Shown piece by piece: positions 38,889-53,541 of a stretch of 64,000 nt of DNA. Source of the DNA: Billgrantia endophytica (GTDB lineage: Bacteria > Pseudomonadota > Gammaproteobacteria > Pseudomonadales > Halomonadaceae). A program made the translations under genes and the position numbers. The DNA lies in the NCBI RefSeq assembly GCF_002879615.1, contig NZ_PNRF01000032.1, positions 160,587 to 224,586 on the forward strand. The letters run 5' to 3'. The notes under the pieces were generated by a model. The model had not been told where the DNA came from, did no database searches, and saw only the letters and a list, made by a program, of their open reading frames with translations. How positions within the stretch are numbered: position 1 is the stretch's first letter; the number at the start of each line of letters is the position of its first letter.

Positions 38889-39089
38889 CTACCGATTTAG
38901 CAGCCAGAGTATTGCCGAAACCAGCAGGCTCAGCAGAATCATGGTGGTGATGGGGAAATAGAACGAGACATTCTCTCGCCTGATGGCGATGTCGCCGGGA
39001 AGCTGACCGAAGGGCAGCCTGGAGAGCCATGGCCAGAAGAGACCGATGGCAACGATGCACAGGCCGATGATGATCAGGGTGCGTGACAT
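38889..39089 (-). CDS. DUF2905 small membrane protein
   Basis: A 66-residue protein with two transmembrane helices (LIIIGLCIVAIGLFWPWL and ITTMILLSLLVSAILWLL) flanking a short loop, LPFGQLPGDIAIRRENVSFY. That loop is the hallmark of the DUF2905 family. The ATG at 39089 follows AGGAGGCAAC. Function is unknown. It is downstream of no clear partner and ends against trpC. Confidence 0.88.
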   Translation of the reverse strand: MSRTLIIIGLCIVAIGLFWPWLSRLPFGQLPGDIAIRRENVSFYFPITTMILLSLLVSAILWLLNR

Positions 39090-39160
39090 GTTGCCTCCTG
39101 TTCGCCCTATGGGTGCGACCCGGGAGACCGACGGCGTGCCGCCGGCCATGCTCTGCCAGT

Positions 39161-43829
<4,669 letters not shown>

Positions 43830-43888
43830 GTCGGTTTCCCTGCCTTCGGTTGCTTCCCGGGCGCAGGGTGAGCGCCTCGAAAGCCGAT

Positions 43889-43926
43889 ATCGCAACGGGC
43901 CTGGCAAGTGCCAGGCCCGTTGCGAT
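43889..43926. terminator. Bidirectional hairpin between serS and the SIMPL gene
   Basis: A perfect 17-bp stem (43889-43905 with 43910-43926) has a 4-base loop AAGT. It lies about 60 bases past the serS stop and 20 bases from the convergent SIMPL stop. No long T-run follows on either side, so stem strength alone must account for any termination. Confidence 0.75.
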
Positions 43927-43946
43927 GCCGCATGCAGCGTCTCCGG

Positions 43947-44717
43947 TCAGGGCTCGATGGTCCAGCTCACGCTGACTCCGGCCTCGATGGTGATGGTGCC
44001 CGGGCGATACTCTGCCGCACCGGCGCTTTCCCGACTATCGGCGCTCATGGCCATCATGCGCGGGGCATAAATGGGGGAGCGGGTCTCACTGATGCTGATC
44101 ACGGGACCCAGGGAGACATCGAGGGTGGAGGCCATCAGTTCGGCCTTGTGGCGGGCCTTCTCCAGCGCCTTGATCAGCGCTTCGTCGGTAGCGGCCTCCC
44201 GGTCGGTCAGGTCGTAGGTTACCCCGTCCAGTGCATTCACTCCCGCCTCGGTCAGTGCGTCGAGCAGTAGCGGCAGGCGTTCCAGATCCTCGACTTCTAC
44301 CCGGAAAGGACGCTCCAGGCGAGTCCGTGCCAGCGTCTCGCGCTCTCCGTCGGCCGTTCTGGTGCCCGGCACGTATTCCGGCTGTACGTTCAGCGAGCCG
44401 GCGCTGATCGCGTCGCGCTCAAGCCCTGCTTCTTCCAGTGTACGGATGAGAACCGCGGCGCGCTCCTCGAGTCGGTCACGGGCTTCGCGCAGGGCGGTGG
44501 GGTCGCTCTCGGTCTCGTCATGCCGCGGAATGGCCGGCGTACGCTCCCAGAGGCGGGCGCTGAGGGTCGCCCGGTCTGGAACGACATCAAGCTGGGCCTC
44601 GGCCTGAACGTCCAGCCGCGAGCGGTTGTCATCGGCAAGGGTAGTGGCGGCCATCAGCGGCGTCGTGGAAAGCAGGGCACCCAGCAACAGGTACCGGAAT
44701 CGGGTTTGGCGGGGCAT
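43947..44717 (-). CDS. SIMPL domain protein (DUF541), periplasmic
   Basis: A 256-residue periplasmic protein with a signal peptide (residues 1-28, ending MAATTLADD). A SIMPL/DUF541 domain follows, seen in DVVPDRATLSARLWER, LNVQPEYVPGTR and EALIKALEKARHKAELMA. E. coli YggE, of the same family, reduces oxidative stress by an unknown mechanism. The ATG at 44717 follows GGAGG at 5 bases. It diverges from the AI-2E-family gene and is convergent with serS. Confidence 0.88.
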   Translation of the reverse strand: MPRQTRFRYLLLGALLSTTPLMAATTLADDNRSRLDVQAEAQLDVVPDRATLSARLWERTPAIPRHDETESDPTALREARDRLEERAAVLIRTLEEAGLERDAISAGSLNVQPEYVPGTRTADGERETLARTRLERPFRVEVEDLERLPLLLDALTEAGVNALDGVTYDLTDREAATDEALIKALEKARHKAELMASTLDVSLGPVISISETRSPIYAPRMMAMSADSRESAGAAEYRPGTITIEAGVSVSWTIEP

Positions 44718-44912
44718 GGGAGCCTCCTTGCAGCAGTGGATAATGGCCGGCCAACTCGCCGGGCTCTGATTCGAGAGAGAAAGCGGCGTATGGTTCCGCA
44801 CATTGGCGTGGTTCCACCGAATCTGCATGTTTGATCCTGAAACGGGAGAATTTGTGTGCCGGCCTCGCAAGCGGCATGATGAAGACGGACACGCCAGACA
44901 GGGATAGATGGC

Positions 44913-46025
44913 ATGCTTGACAGCAACGAGGATGGGCAGCACGGCTACCCCCTGATGCTCACGCTGGCGCTGGCTGCACTGGTGATCATCATCGCCGGTA
45001 TGAAGGCCGGTTCGGATTTGATCGTGCCATTGCTGCTGGCGCTGTTCATCGCCGTTATCTGCACGGCACCAGTGCAGTGGTTGAATCGCCTGGGCGTTAG
45101 CCTGCGCTTCGCGGTCTGCATCACCTTGCTGGTCATTGGCGCCTTGCTGTCGCTGGTCGGCGTACTGGTTGCCAATACCTTCTGGACCTTCATCGAGGCC
45201 CTGCCCGGGATCGAAGACCGCCTGTACGAACACTACCTGGACATTCTCGCCAGTCTGGCCGACATGGGGCTGGCCATCGATCCCGACCGCCTGGCGGGAC
45301 TGTTCGACATGGAAGATGACAGTGCCTGGGTGCCCATGCTGCTGGGAGAATTGGGCAATCTTGTCATGCAGAGTGTCGTGGTGGCCCTGCTGGTCGTTTT
45401 CATGCTCTTCGAGACACTCAATTTTCGCACCAAGGTATCCCAGGCCCTGGACGATCCGGCACCGAGCCTGAGGCGTTTCCATGAGTTCAGCTTGACGCTG
45501 AAGCGCTACCTGGCGGTCAAGACCTTGATCAGTCTGGTGACCGGGGTACTGGCCTGGCTGGCCTGTGTTCTGGTCGGCGTGGATTTCCCGCTGTTGTGGG
45601 GTGTCCTGGCCTTTGCCCTGAACTATATACCCAATATCGGGTCGGCACTGGCTGCGCTACCGCCCATCCTGCTGATGCTGGTGTCCCAGGATGGGGGGCT
45701 TTTTCAGGCTTTCGTGCTGGCAACGGCTTATCTGGCCATCAATTTCGTGCTCGGCAATCTGGTGGAGCCACGCCTCATGGGGCGGGCGCTGGGCCTCTCG
45801 ACCTTTGTGGCGTTTCTCTCGCTGGTGGTATGGGGCTGGGTCTTCGGCGTGGTGGGGATGCTGTTGTCGGTGGTATTGACCATGACCTTGAAAATTGCCT
45901 TGAATAGCCACCCCCAGACGCGATGGATCGCTCGATTGCTGGGGCCGGGTCGGCAAACGGACGATGCGCCAGCAGTCAGAGAGGAGAGAGAGCCGCCACT
46001 GGAGAGAGTCGACAAGGCCGAGTGA
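44913..46025 (+). CDS. AI-2E family transporter (YdiK/PerM type)
   Basis: A 370-residue inner-membrane protein with about eight helices in the pattern of the AI-2E exporter family. The conserved C-terminal half has DFPLLWGVLAFALNYIPNIG and NLVEPRLMGRALGLSTFV, the signature region. Members move diverse substrates, from sodium/protons to signalling molecules, so the name does not prove AI-2 export. No luxS is visible. The ATG at 44913 stands 195 bases from the divergent SIMPL gene. Confidence 0.88.
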   Translation: MLDSNEDGQHGYPLMLTLALAALVIIIAGMKAGSDLIVPLLLALFIAVICTAPVQWLNRLGVSLRFAVCITLLVIGALLSLVGVLVANTFWTFIEALPGIEDRLYEHYLDILASLADMGLAIDPDRLAGLFDMEDDSAWVPMLLGELGNLVMQSVVVALLVVFMLFETLNFRTKVSQALDDPAPSLRRFHEFSLTLKRYLAVKTLISLVTGVLAWLACVLVGVDFPLLWGVLAFALNYIPNIGSALAALPPILLMLVSQDGGLFQAFVLATAYLAINFVLGNLVEPRLMGRALGLSTFVAFLSLVVWGWVFGVVGMLLSVVLTMTLKIALNSHPQTRWIARLLGPGRQTDDAPAVREEREPPLERVDKAE

Positions 46026-46040
46026 TGCCCCAAAAGCGTT

Positions 46041-46062
46041 CGCCCCGGCCATGGCCGGGGCG
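46041..46062. terminator. Terminator between the AI-2E gene and trxA
   Basis: CGCCCCGGC and GCCGGGGCG form a 9-bp perfect stem around CATG (46041-46049 with 46054-46062). The minus-strand side is followed by AACGCTTTTG, so it is best placed to end trxA. It lies between the two convergent stops. Confidence 0.65.
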
Positions 46063-46084
46063 AGAGGGTATTCATGGCATGGGA

Positions 46085-46408
46085 TCAGGCGTTCTGATCG
46101 ATGAATTGCGCCAACTGGGATTTGGACTGTGCGCCTACCAGAGAGGCGACCTTGGAGCCCGACTTGAACAGCATGACGGTGGGAACGCCGCGAACGCCCT
46201 GCTCGGCGGCGATTTCCGGAGCGTCGTCCACATTGATGCTGACTACCTTGAGGTTGCCGGAACGTTCTTCGGCGACCTCGTCGATCACCGGCGCCATGAC
46301 TTTGCAGGGGCCGCACCAGGGCGCCCAGAACTTCAGCAGCACGGGTTGATCTGCCTTGAGGACTTCCTGCTCGAAGTTGGCATTGGTGACATCGACGTTG
46401 TTGGCCAT
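46085..46408 (-). CDS. trxA: Thioredoxin 1
   Basis: A general cytoplasmic disulfide reductant of 107 residues. The active site is WAPWCGPCK with Cys32 and Cys35, and the cis-proline loop is GVRGVPTVMLFKSG. The length and fold match E. coli TrxA. It is the electron donor for reductases including CysH, encoded in this window. The promoter candidate at 46482-46510 gives a 5' leader of about 65 bases. Confidence 0.96.
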   Translation of the reverse strand: MANNVDVTNANFEQEVLKADQPVLLKFWAPWCGPCKVMAPVIDEVAEERSGNLKVVSINVDDAPEIAAEQGVRGVPTVMLFKSGSKVASLVGAQSKSQLAQFIDQNA

Positions 46409-46481
46409 GTGTTTCTCCAGTTACGTTGCGCTGCATCGAGCGGATCGAGATGACACGCCCGGGGGCATGTCTGGTCGGCTG

Positions 46482-46510
46482 ATGTTAGCGGCCGACCGGG
46501 TCGCTGGCAA
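46482..46510 (-). promoter_or_regulatory. Possible sigma70 promoter of trxA
   Basis: Read on the minus strand, TTGCCA (46505-46510) and TAACAT (46482-46487) are 17 bases apart. The spacing is ideal and each box is close to consensus. Confidence 0.45.
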
Positions 46511-46950
46511 ATAGTGCTCGCTTGCGGCTGCGTGTTCCCGCTTTTCCTCCGGTTTCCTGAGTCATTCTGTTTCGGGGTGTTACCAACGGCAGCCCGAATC
46601 GTTTCCCAAGCGCTGGGCTTGACACGTCCGCTTCCTCCGGATTTTCTCTAACCTATTGCTTTTCATGACCTTCCAGCCCGTTGGCGTGCCTGGTGCCCCG
46701 CCATTCAGCGCCGGTCATGGCGCGACGAAGGACTTCGACAAGGGGCGGGGTCTCGGCTACGTTGCCAGAGACAGACCGGACGTAACAGGGCAGGGTTCGG
46801 CACAGGCGCGTGTTGCCGGCACGGCCACCTACTCTTGGGGCCAGGATCGTGGCGCCAGAAAAAAGCGGTGCGGGGAAGCCTCGGTGCTTTCCACAGGTCA
46901 ATGCCGTGCGCGGGCGTGTGTTGCCAGGCCCGGACAAGGAGAGCCAGGCC
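46511..46950 (+). other. Non-coding gap upstream of formate dehydrogenase
   Basis: I see no gene here. A TTGACA at 46619-46624 lacks a good -10 box at 17 bases. Frames on either strand have no family resemblance. It probably holds the fdhA promoter and leader, with no regulatory element that I can name. Confidence 0.55.
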
Positions 46951-49917
46951 ATGACGCCAGATTGTACGATCGTATTCGATGGGCAGCGGCTATCGGGAGA
47001 AGCCGATGAGCCGCTCGTGGACTTCCTCGAAGGCCACGGTATCGCACTTCCCCATGTCTGCTATCACCCCTCGCTTGGTGCGCTGGAAACCTGCGATGCC
47101 TGCTGGGTCGAAGTCGATGGCGGGCTGAAGCGGGGCTGCTCGATACGCACATCAGACGGATTGACCATCTCCAGCCGTAATGAACATGCCGAAGCCGCAC
47201 GCCACGAAGGGATGGATCGGCTGCTCGGCAAGCACGAACTCTACTGTACGGTATGCGAGAACAACAATGGCGACTGCACGCTTCACAACACCATGGTGGA
47301 CATGCAGATACCCATCCAGCGCTACGAGTTCCAGCGCAAGCCCCATGAGAAGGACACTTCCAGTCCTTTTTATACCTACGATCCCGATCAATGCATCCTG
47401 TGTGGCCGCTGCGTAGAGGCCTGCCAGAATGTCGAAGTCAACGAGACACTGAGCATCGATTTTGCGAGCGAGAATCCGCGGGTGCTATGGGATGGCGGCA
47501 AGGCCATCGACGATTCCAGCTGCGTACACTGCGGTCATTGCGTCACGGTCTGCCCCTGTAATGCCTTGATGGAAAACAGCATGGATGGCCAGGCCGGTCC
47601 TTTCACCGCAATGCCATGGTCGCTCAAGCGCCCAATGATCGAGATCATCAAGGCAGTGGAGATCACCATTGGCGCGACGCCGGTCTCGGGGCTATCGGAA
47701 ATGGACATGAAGATGCGACAGCCCGAGATCAAGCGTACCAAGACCGTCTGTACCTATTGCGGGGTCGGGTGTGCCTTCGAGATGTGGACCCGGGACCGTC
47801 ACATCCTCAAGGTCCAACCGGTACCGGAGGCGCCCGCCAACGGCATTTCCACCTGCATCAAGGGCAAGTTCGCCTGGGATTTCGTCAATAGCGAGAAGCG
47901 CCTGACCATGCCTCTGATTCGTGAGAATGGTCGCTTCCGGGAGGCAGGCTGGGACGAGGCGCTCGATCTGGTGGCGCGGCGGCTGCTGGAGGTTCGCGAG
48001 GCCCATGGCCCGGATAGCCTGGGGTTCATCGGCTCGAGCAAGGCAAGCAATGAGGAGGCCTACCTGACCCAGAAGATCGCACGGCTGATCATTGGCACCA
48101 ACAATGTCGACAATTCCTCGCGTTATTGCCAGAACCCGGCTACCCAGGGTCTGTTCCGCACGGTCGGCTATGGTGGCGATGCCGGTACGATCAAGGATAT
48201 CGAGCAGGCAGAGGTCGTGGTGCTGGTTGGCAGCAACACCGCCGAGAACCATCCCGTGATCGCAGCCCGGATCAAGGCGGCCCAGAAGCTGCGAGGCCAG
48301 AAAGTGATCGTGATCGACCCCCGCCGGCATGAAATGGCCGACCGGGCCGATATCTTTCTGCGCCCCAACGCCAGCACGGACCTTATCCTGGCATCGGCGC
48401 TGTCGCGCTACCTGTTCGACCATGGCCTGGCGGACATGGAGTTTCTCGACCAGTGGGTCAACGGTGTCGAGGAGTACCGTGATTCGTTGGAGCCGTTCAC
48501 ACTCGAGTTCGCTGAAAAGATGACGGGCGTTTCCCGCCAGGAACTGATCGAAACGGCAGAAATGATCGGCCGGGCGGGCAGTGTCTGCCTGCTGTGGGCG
48601 ATGGGCATTACTCAGCACAGCCACGGCTCTGATACCAGCACGGCGCTCTCGAACCTGTTGCTGGTGACCGGCAATTACGGCAAGCCCGGTACGGGCGGCT
48701 ACCCCATGCGGGGTCATAACAACGTTCAGGGGGCCAGCGACTTCGGTTGTCTGAAGGACCGCTATCCCGGGTATGACCACGTCGCCGATGAGGAGAGCCG
48801 AAAGCGATGGGCCGAAGGGTGGGGGGTGACGCCTGAAGCGTTATCCAACGAGCCCGGTAAAGGCAACTTTCTGATGGTGCAAGCGGCAGACAAGGGCGAT
48901 ATCAAAGCGATGTATATCATTGGCGAAGAGACGGCGTTCTCGGATGCCAATACCCACAACGTGCTGTCGGCTTTCGAGAAACTCGACTTCATGGTGGTGC
49001 AGGACATGTTCCTGAGCCGCACCGCCGAATTTGCCGACGTGGTGTTGCCTGCGAGCCCAAGCGTCGAAAAAGAGGGCACTTTCGTCAATACCGAGCGTCG
49101 TATCCAGCGCTTCCATGAAGTGCTGCCACCGCTTGGGGACAGCCGGCCCGACTGGAGGATACTGACGGACCTGGCAGCCCGTATGGGTCATGACTGGGGC
49201 TATGAGCACCCCTCCCGGATCATGGACGAGTGCGCCCGAATTGCACCGATGTTTGCCGGTGTCAGCTACGATCGCCTGGCAGGCTGGAATTCGCAACTCT
49301 GGCCGGTGGCGGCGGACGGTACCGATTCTCCGCTGCTCTACACCGATGGCTTTCCCAACGAGGACGGCAAGGCCAACCTCTTTCCGCTTGAATGGCGGAT
49401 GCCGGAGGAGACCACCGACGCCGAGTACGATCTCTCTCTCGATAATGGCCGCATGCGTGAGCACTTCCAGGCCTCCAACCAGACTGGCCGGAGCGAGGGG
49501 GTCTGGCAGCAGGTGCCGAGAGGGTTTGTCGAGGTGAGCCCGGAGCTGGCCTCCGAGCGAGGCATCGAGGAAGGGACCTGGGTTCGCCTGACCTCGCGTC
49601 GCGACAGTATCGAATTGCCGACCGTCATCACCGACCGGGTGGCGGGCAAGACACTTTTTCTGCCGATCCACTTCGGTAAGTTTGGTATCAACACGCTGAC
49701 AGGTGAGCATAACGACCCCGACGTCCAGACGCCGGCCTATAAGGAGACTGCGGTCAAGCTGGAGGTCCTGTCGAAGCGGGGCGAGCCTCCTTTGCCGAGC
49801 ACCAACTATCGCTTTGGCCAGCCTACCCCGACCCAGGGTGTCGAGGTGGCGGTCAAGTGGTCCCGTGGCGATTATGTGTTGCCGCCCGCACAGCAAGCCA
49901 ACCCGAGGAAGATGTGA
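46951..49917 (+). CDS. fdhA: Formate dehydrogenase subunit alpha (molybdopterin, YjgC/YrhE type)
   Basis: A 988-residue cytoplasmic molybdoenzyme oxidising formate to CO2. The N-terminal 2Fe-2S domain uses Cys37, 48, 51 and 63. Two 4Fe-4S motifs follow (CILCGRCVEACQN, CVHCGHCVTVCP), then the core cluster CTYCGVGC, and the molybdenum ligand Cys393 in SRYCQNPATQG, cysteine rather than selenocysteine. The C-terminal molydopterin-binding domain is complete. It pairs with the DUF1641 gene, as in Bacillus yjgC-yjgD. No membrane or cytochrome subunit is nearby. The electron acceptor is not clear. An AGGAG lies upstream of the ATG at 46951. Confidence 0.92.
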   Translation: MTPDCTIVFDGQRLSGEADEPLVDFLEGHGIALPHVCYHPSLGALETCDACWVEVDGGLKRGCSIRTSDGLTISSRNEHAEAARHEGMDRLLGKHELYCTVCENNNGDCTLHNTMVDMQIPIQRYEFQRKPHEKDTSSPFYTYDPDQCILCGRCVEACQNVEVNETLSIDFASENPRVLWDGGKAIDDSSCVHCGHCVTVCPCNALMENSMDGQAGPFTAMPWSLKRPMIEIIKAVEITIGATPVSGLSEMDMKMRQPEIKRTKTVCTYCGVGCAFEMWTRDRHILKVQPVPEAPANGISTCIKGKFAWDFVNSEKRLTMPLIRENGRFREAGWDEALDLVARRLLEVREAHGPDSLGFIGSSKASNEEAYLTQKIARLIIGTNNVDNSSRYCQNPATQGLFRTVGYGGDAGTIKDIEQAEVVVLVGSNTAENHPVIAARIKAAQKLRGQKVIVIDPRRHEMADRADIFLRPNASTDLILASALSRYLFDHGLADMEFLDQWVNGVEEYRDSLEPFTLEFAEKMTGVSRQELIETAEMIGRAGSVCLLWAMGITQHSHGSDTSTALSNLLLVTGNYGKPGTGGYPMRGHNNVQGASDFGCLKDRYPGYDHVADEESRKRWAEGWGVTPEALSNEPGKGNFLMVQAADKGDIKAMYIIGEETAFSDANTHNVLSAFEKLDFMVVQDMFLSRTAEFADVVLPASPSVEKEGTFVNTERRIQRFHEVLPPLGDSRPDWRILTDLAARMGHDWGYEHPSRIMDECARIAPMFAGVSYDRLAGWNSQLWPVAADGTDSPLLYTDGFPNEDGKANLFPLEWRMPEETTDAEYDLSLDNGRMREHFQASNQTGRSEGVWQQVPRGFVEVSPELASERGIEEGTWVRLTSRRDSIELPTVITDRVAGKTLFLPIHFGKFGINTLTGEHNDPDVQTPAYKETAVKLEVLSKRGEPPLPSTNYRFGQPTPTQGVEVAVKWSRGDYVLPPAQQANPRKM

Positions 49918-50402
49918 TGGCTGAACGAATATCCCATGACGTGACGCCACCCAGGATCGGCATGGATGCTCACGAGGAGCTCGAACAGTTGCTGCAGACA
50001 CTGCATGAGCATGGCGTGCTGCGCTTGACCAACAATGTGGTGGCTGCCAATACCGAGATTGCCAAGGTCCTGGTGGACGGCATCGGCAAGGAGGGCACTC
50101 TCAACGCCATCCAGAATCTCTCGGCGTTGGCGATGATGCTCTCCGCCATTCCGCCCGAGCGGTTCTACAAGGTGATGTTTGCCTTCAAGGAGGGCATCGA
50201 CCAGGTCAGCCTGCATCAGCCCGGCAAGGAGGGCGAAGAGTCACCAGGGATCAGCGGAGCCTACAAGATGCTTCACGATGAACAGCTCTGGCATGCCGTG
50301 GCGCCGCTGATCGAGGGGCTCAAGGCCTTTGCCGAACGACTCGACAAGCCAGTCGACAAGCCAGTGACGGACTATACCGGCAAGCCGACCAGCGGGCCCT
50401 GA
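49917..50402 (+). CDS. DUF1641 protein, formate dehydrogenase partner
   Basis: A 161-residue protein that overlaps the fdhA stop by one base (TGATG). The central part (LHEHGVLRLTNNVVAANTEI, LNAIQNLSALAMMLSAIPPE) fits DUF1641 (YjgD/YrhD), always beside this kind of formate dehydrogenase. The exact role is unproven; an accessory or electron-transfer function is likely. The C-terminus carries a short KPVDKPV repeat. The ATG at 49917 is preferred over an in-frame start inside fdhA. Confidence 0.85.
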   Translation: MAERISHDVTPPRIGMDAHEELEQLLQTLHEHGVLRLTNNVVAANTEIAKVLVDGIGKEGTLNAIQNLSALAMMLSAIPPERFYKVMFAFKEGIDQVSLHQPGKEGEESPGISGAYKMLHDEQLWHAVAPLIEGLKAFAERLDKPVDKPVTDYTGKPTSGP

Positions 50403-50420
50403 ACGGCGATCTGTGTATCC

Positions 50421-50450
50421 GCTTCGCACCCTGCTGGCAGGGTGCGAAGC
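50421..50450. terminator. Bidirectional hairpin between the DUF1641 gene and fdhD
   Basis: A 14-base arm (50421-50434) is the exact inverse complement of 50437-50450 around TG, which allows a 13-bp stem with a 4-base loop. It lies 18 bases past the DUF1641 stop and 70 bases past the convergent fdhD stop. No T-run is present. Confidence 0.7.
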
Positions 50451-50522
50451 CATGTAGCAACGGCGTGGCCGGCAAGGAAGGGAGAAAGGGTGTCGTTGTC
50501 ACGACACGTCAGCCGCGTCCGG

Positions 50523-51380
50523 TCAGTGCGCAAGGCTTTCCGTGCCATGCCCCCACGAGCCAGGTGCAGACTGGTCCAGGATCCGCTCCGGACAGGAGTA
50601 GATGTTGAAGCGGCCCTCACGCAGGAACCCCACCAGAGTGATACCGAACTTCCTGGCGAGACGGACCGCATAGCTGCTGGGCGCCGATATGGCGCATACC
50701 ACTGGCACGCGGGCCATGATGCATTTCTGGATGAGTTCGAAGCTGGCACGGCCACTGAGAACGACGATCTGTCCGGTGAGCGGTAACCGGTGATTCAGCA
50801 ACGCCCAGCCGTTCAGCTTGTCGAGTGCATTATGGCGGCCGACATCTTCTTGGACTGCCTGGAGCTCTCCCGAGTCATCGAAGAGTGCCGCAGCGTGGAG
50901 CCCCCCTGTCTCGGCAAAGAGCCGTTGGTGTTCACGAAGCCGGGAGGGAAGGGAGCAGAGCAACTCACCCGACACGGCTGGTCCCGGCGACAGTGGTCCC
51001 AGATTTTCCATCGTGCCCAGGTCGAGTCTTTTCTTGCCGCAGACGCCACAAGCACTATTGGAGAACGAGGAGCGTTGCAGCATCTCTGCCTTTTCATTGC
51101 TGAAATGCTTCAGTGCGATCTGCACGACGTCTGGCTCATCGACAAGATGGCAAAGCATCTCGAAATCGCCGCGGGTTCTTGCCAGCCCTTCGCTCAGCAT
51201 CAGGCCGGCAGCAAGCTCACGGTCCTGCCCCGGGGTGCGCATGGTGATGACCGGCTCGGTGCCGACCACGCGGATCTCCAACGCCTCTTCGATGGCCAGT
51301 ACATCTTCCCGGGTGGTTAGGCCTTGCGGTCCCATCGTCACGATATCGATTCGGGCACCACCCGCTACGTCGGTTCCCAT
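50523..51380 (-). CDS. fdhD: Formate dehydrogenase sulfurtransferase FdhD
   Basis: A 285-residue accessory protein that transfers sulfur from IscS to the molybdenum cofactor of formate dehydrogenase. The conserved CxxC is in SACGVCGKK (Cys111 and Cys114). Other family motifs are ELAAGLMLSEGL, AVQEDVGRHNALDK and VLSGRASFELIQK. The ATG at 51380 follows AGGGAG at 6 bases. It is convergent with fdhA and its DUF1641 partner, which need it. It diverges from cysB. Confidence 0.94.
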   Translation of the reverse strand: MGTDVAGGARIDIVTMGPQGLTTREDVLAIEEALEIRVVGTEPVITMRTPGQDRELAAGLMLSEGLARTRGDFEMLCHLVDEPDVVQIALKHFSNEKAEMLQRSSFSNSACGVCGKKRLDLGTMENLGPLSPGPAVSGELLCSLPSRLREHQRLFAETGGLHAAALFDDSGELQAVQEDVGRHNALDKLNGWALLNHRLPLTGQIVVLSGRASFELIQKCIMARVPVVCAISAPSSYAVRLARKFGITLVGFLREGRFNIYSCPERILDQSAPGSWGHGTESLAH

Positions 51381-51606
51381 AGGCTGCTCCCTGTAGAAAC
51401 GGGTCGACACGCCATCTTCCTGAAGCTTATTTGAGGCTAGTTCACGGGGGGCCGCTTTCCAACCCTGCCATGGGCGGCATGGCCCGCCCCTTCCGAAGAG
51501 CGACTGATACGTCACGCGATAATGCGACGATGCATCACTTTACGCCATGCTTATGAAGTCAGCAGAGGTGGGTGGTTTTCTTTTATGCTATTTAGTGATT
51601 ACATGA

Positions 51607-52638
<1,032 letters not shown>

Positions 52639-52697
52639 AAGGCGTACAAGAACGCCGTGCCGATACGCTCGTGACAGGCTCGATCTCGCCCTGCCAG

Positions 52698-53429
52698 TCA
52701 ACGTGAAGCGAGATTGGCCACGTGAAGCCCGCACTCCTTGCCGCCCTGGTCTTCCCACCACCACCGACCCTCGCGTTCGTGTTGATGGGGCAGGGTGGGG
52801 CGAGTGCAGGGTTCGCAGCCGATGCTGACGAATCCTCGCTCATGCAGCGGATTGTAGGGCACATCGAACATGCGGATATAGGTCCACACGTCCTCGCTGG
52901 TCCAGTGCGTCAACGGATTGATCTTGTAGAGAGGCGAAGCCTCGCTACCGAAGGCGCCATCACGCTCGGCGATCTGAAGCGTCGAGCGCGTGCCCGGGCT
53001 CTGGTCACGCCGTTGACCGGTGACCCACACCGTAAGCCCCTGCAGGCGTTCACGCAGCGGCGCGACCTTGCGGATGCCGCAGCACTCCTGGTGCCCATCG
53101 CGATAGAAACTGAACAGGCCCTTCTCGCGAACCAGCGCCTGTATTGCCTGGGTATCGGGAAAGCGGACATCGATCTCGATACCGTAGTGTTCACGAACCC
53201 GCTCGATGAAGGCATAGGTTTCGGGGTGTAGTCGCCCGGTGTCCAGCGAGAAGACATGTACCTTCTCCTTTGGCGCTATCTTGAGCGCCAGGTCGATCAG
53301 TACCACGTCTTCGGCACCGGAGAAGGAAAGCGTCAATTCACTGAAAGCGGCATAAGCAGCACGCAGGATATCCTTGGGTGAGGCCTGGTCGTGCTCAAGA
53401 ACGAACTGGGCGGTCTGGAAGGACGCCAT
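52698..53429 (-). CDS. cysH: Adenylyl-sulfate reductase, Fe-S type (CysH)
   Basis: Reduces activated sulfate (APS or PAPS) to sulfite using thioredoxin, 243 residues. The C-terminal ECGLH segment holds the catalytic cysteine. QECCGIRKV and GCEPCTRP provide the two cysteine pairs that bind a 4Fe-4S cluster. E. coli CysH lacks these, so this enzyme most likely uses APS directly. The core has [16 protein letters not shown] and [13 protein letters not shown]. The ATG at 53429 is used. Its promoter is likely AT-rich sequence at 53480-53530 and under CysB control. Confidence 0.94.
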   Translation of the reverse strand: MASFQTAQFVLEHDQASPKDILRAAYAAFSELTLSFSGAEDVVLIDLALKIAPKEKVHVFSLDTGRLHPETYAFIERVREHYGIEIDVRFPDTQAIQALVREKGLFSFYRDGHQECCGIRKVAPLRERLQGLTVWVTGQRRDQSPGTRSTLQIAERDGAFGSEASPLYKINPLTHWTSEDVWTYIRMFDVPYNPLHERGFVSIGCEPCTRPTLPHQHEREGRWWWEDQGGKECGLHVANLASR

Positions 53430-53541
53430 TATCGATCTCCCTGGTAGATGATGAACGTACCCTACCAAAGGCCGTGGCTCATGCCCCAATACCGATTGGT
53501 TTGACACTTATATGCCATTTTGTGCTTAGCCCTTGTCCTGC

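Noticed and set aside
46653..46952. A 99-codon minus-strand frame upstream of fdhA
   Set aside because: No start signal, no family resemblance and an Arg/Pro-heavy composition. I treat the gap as non-coding.
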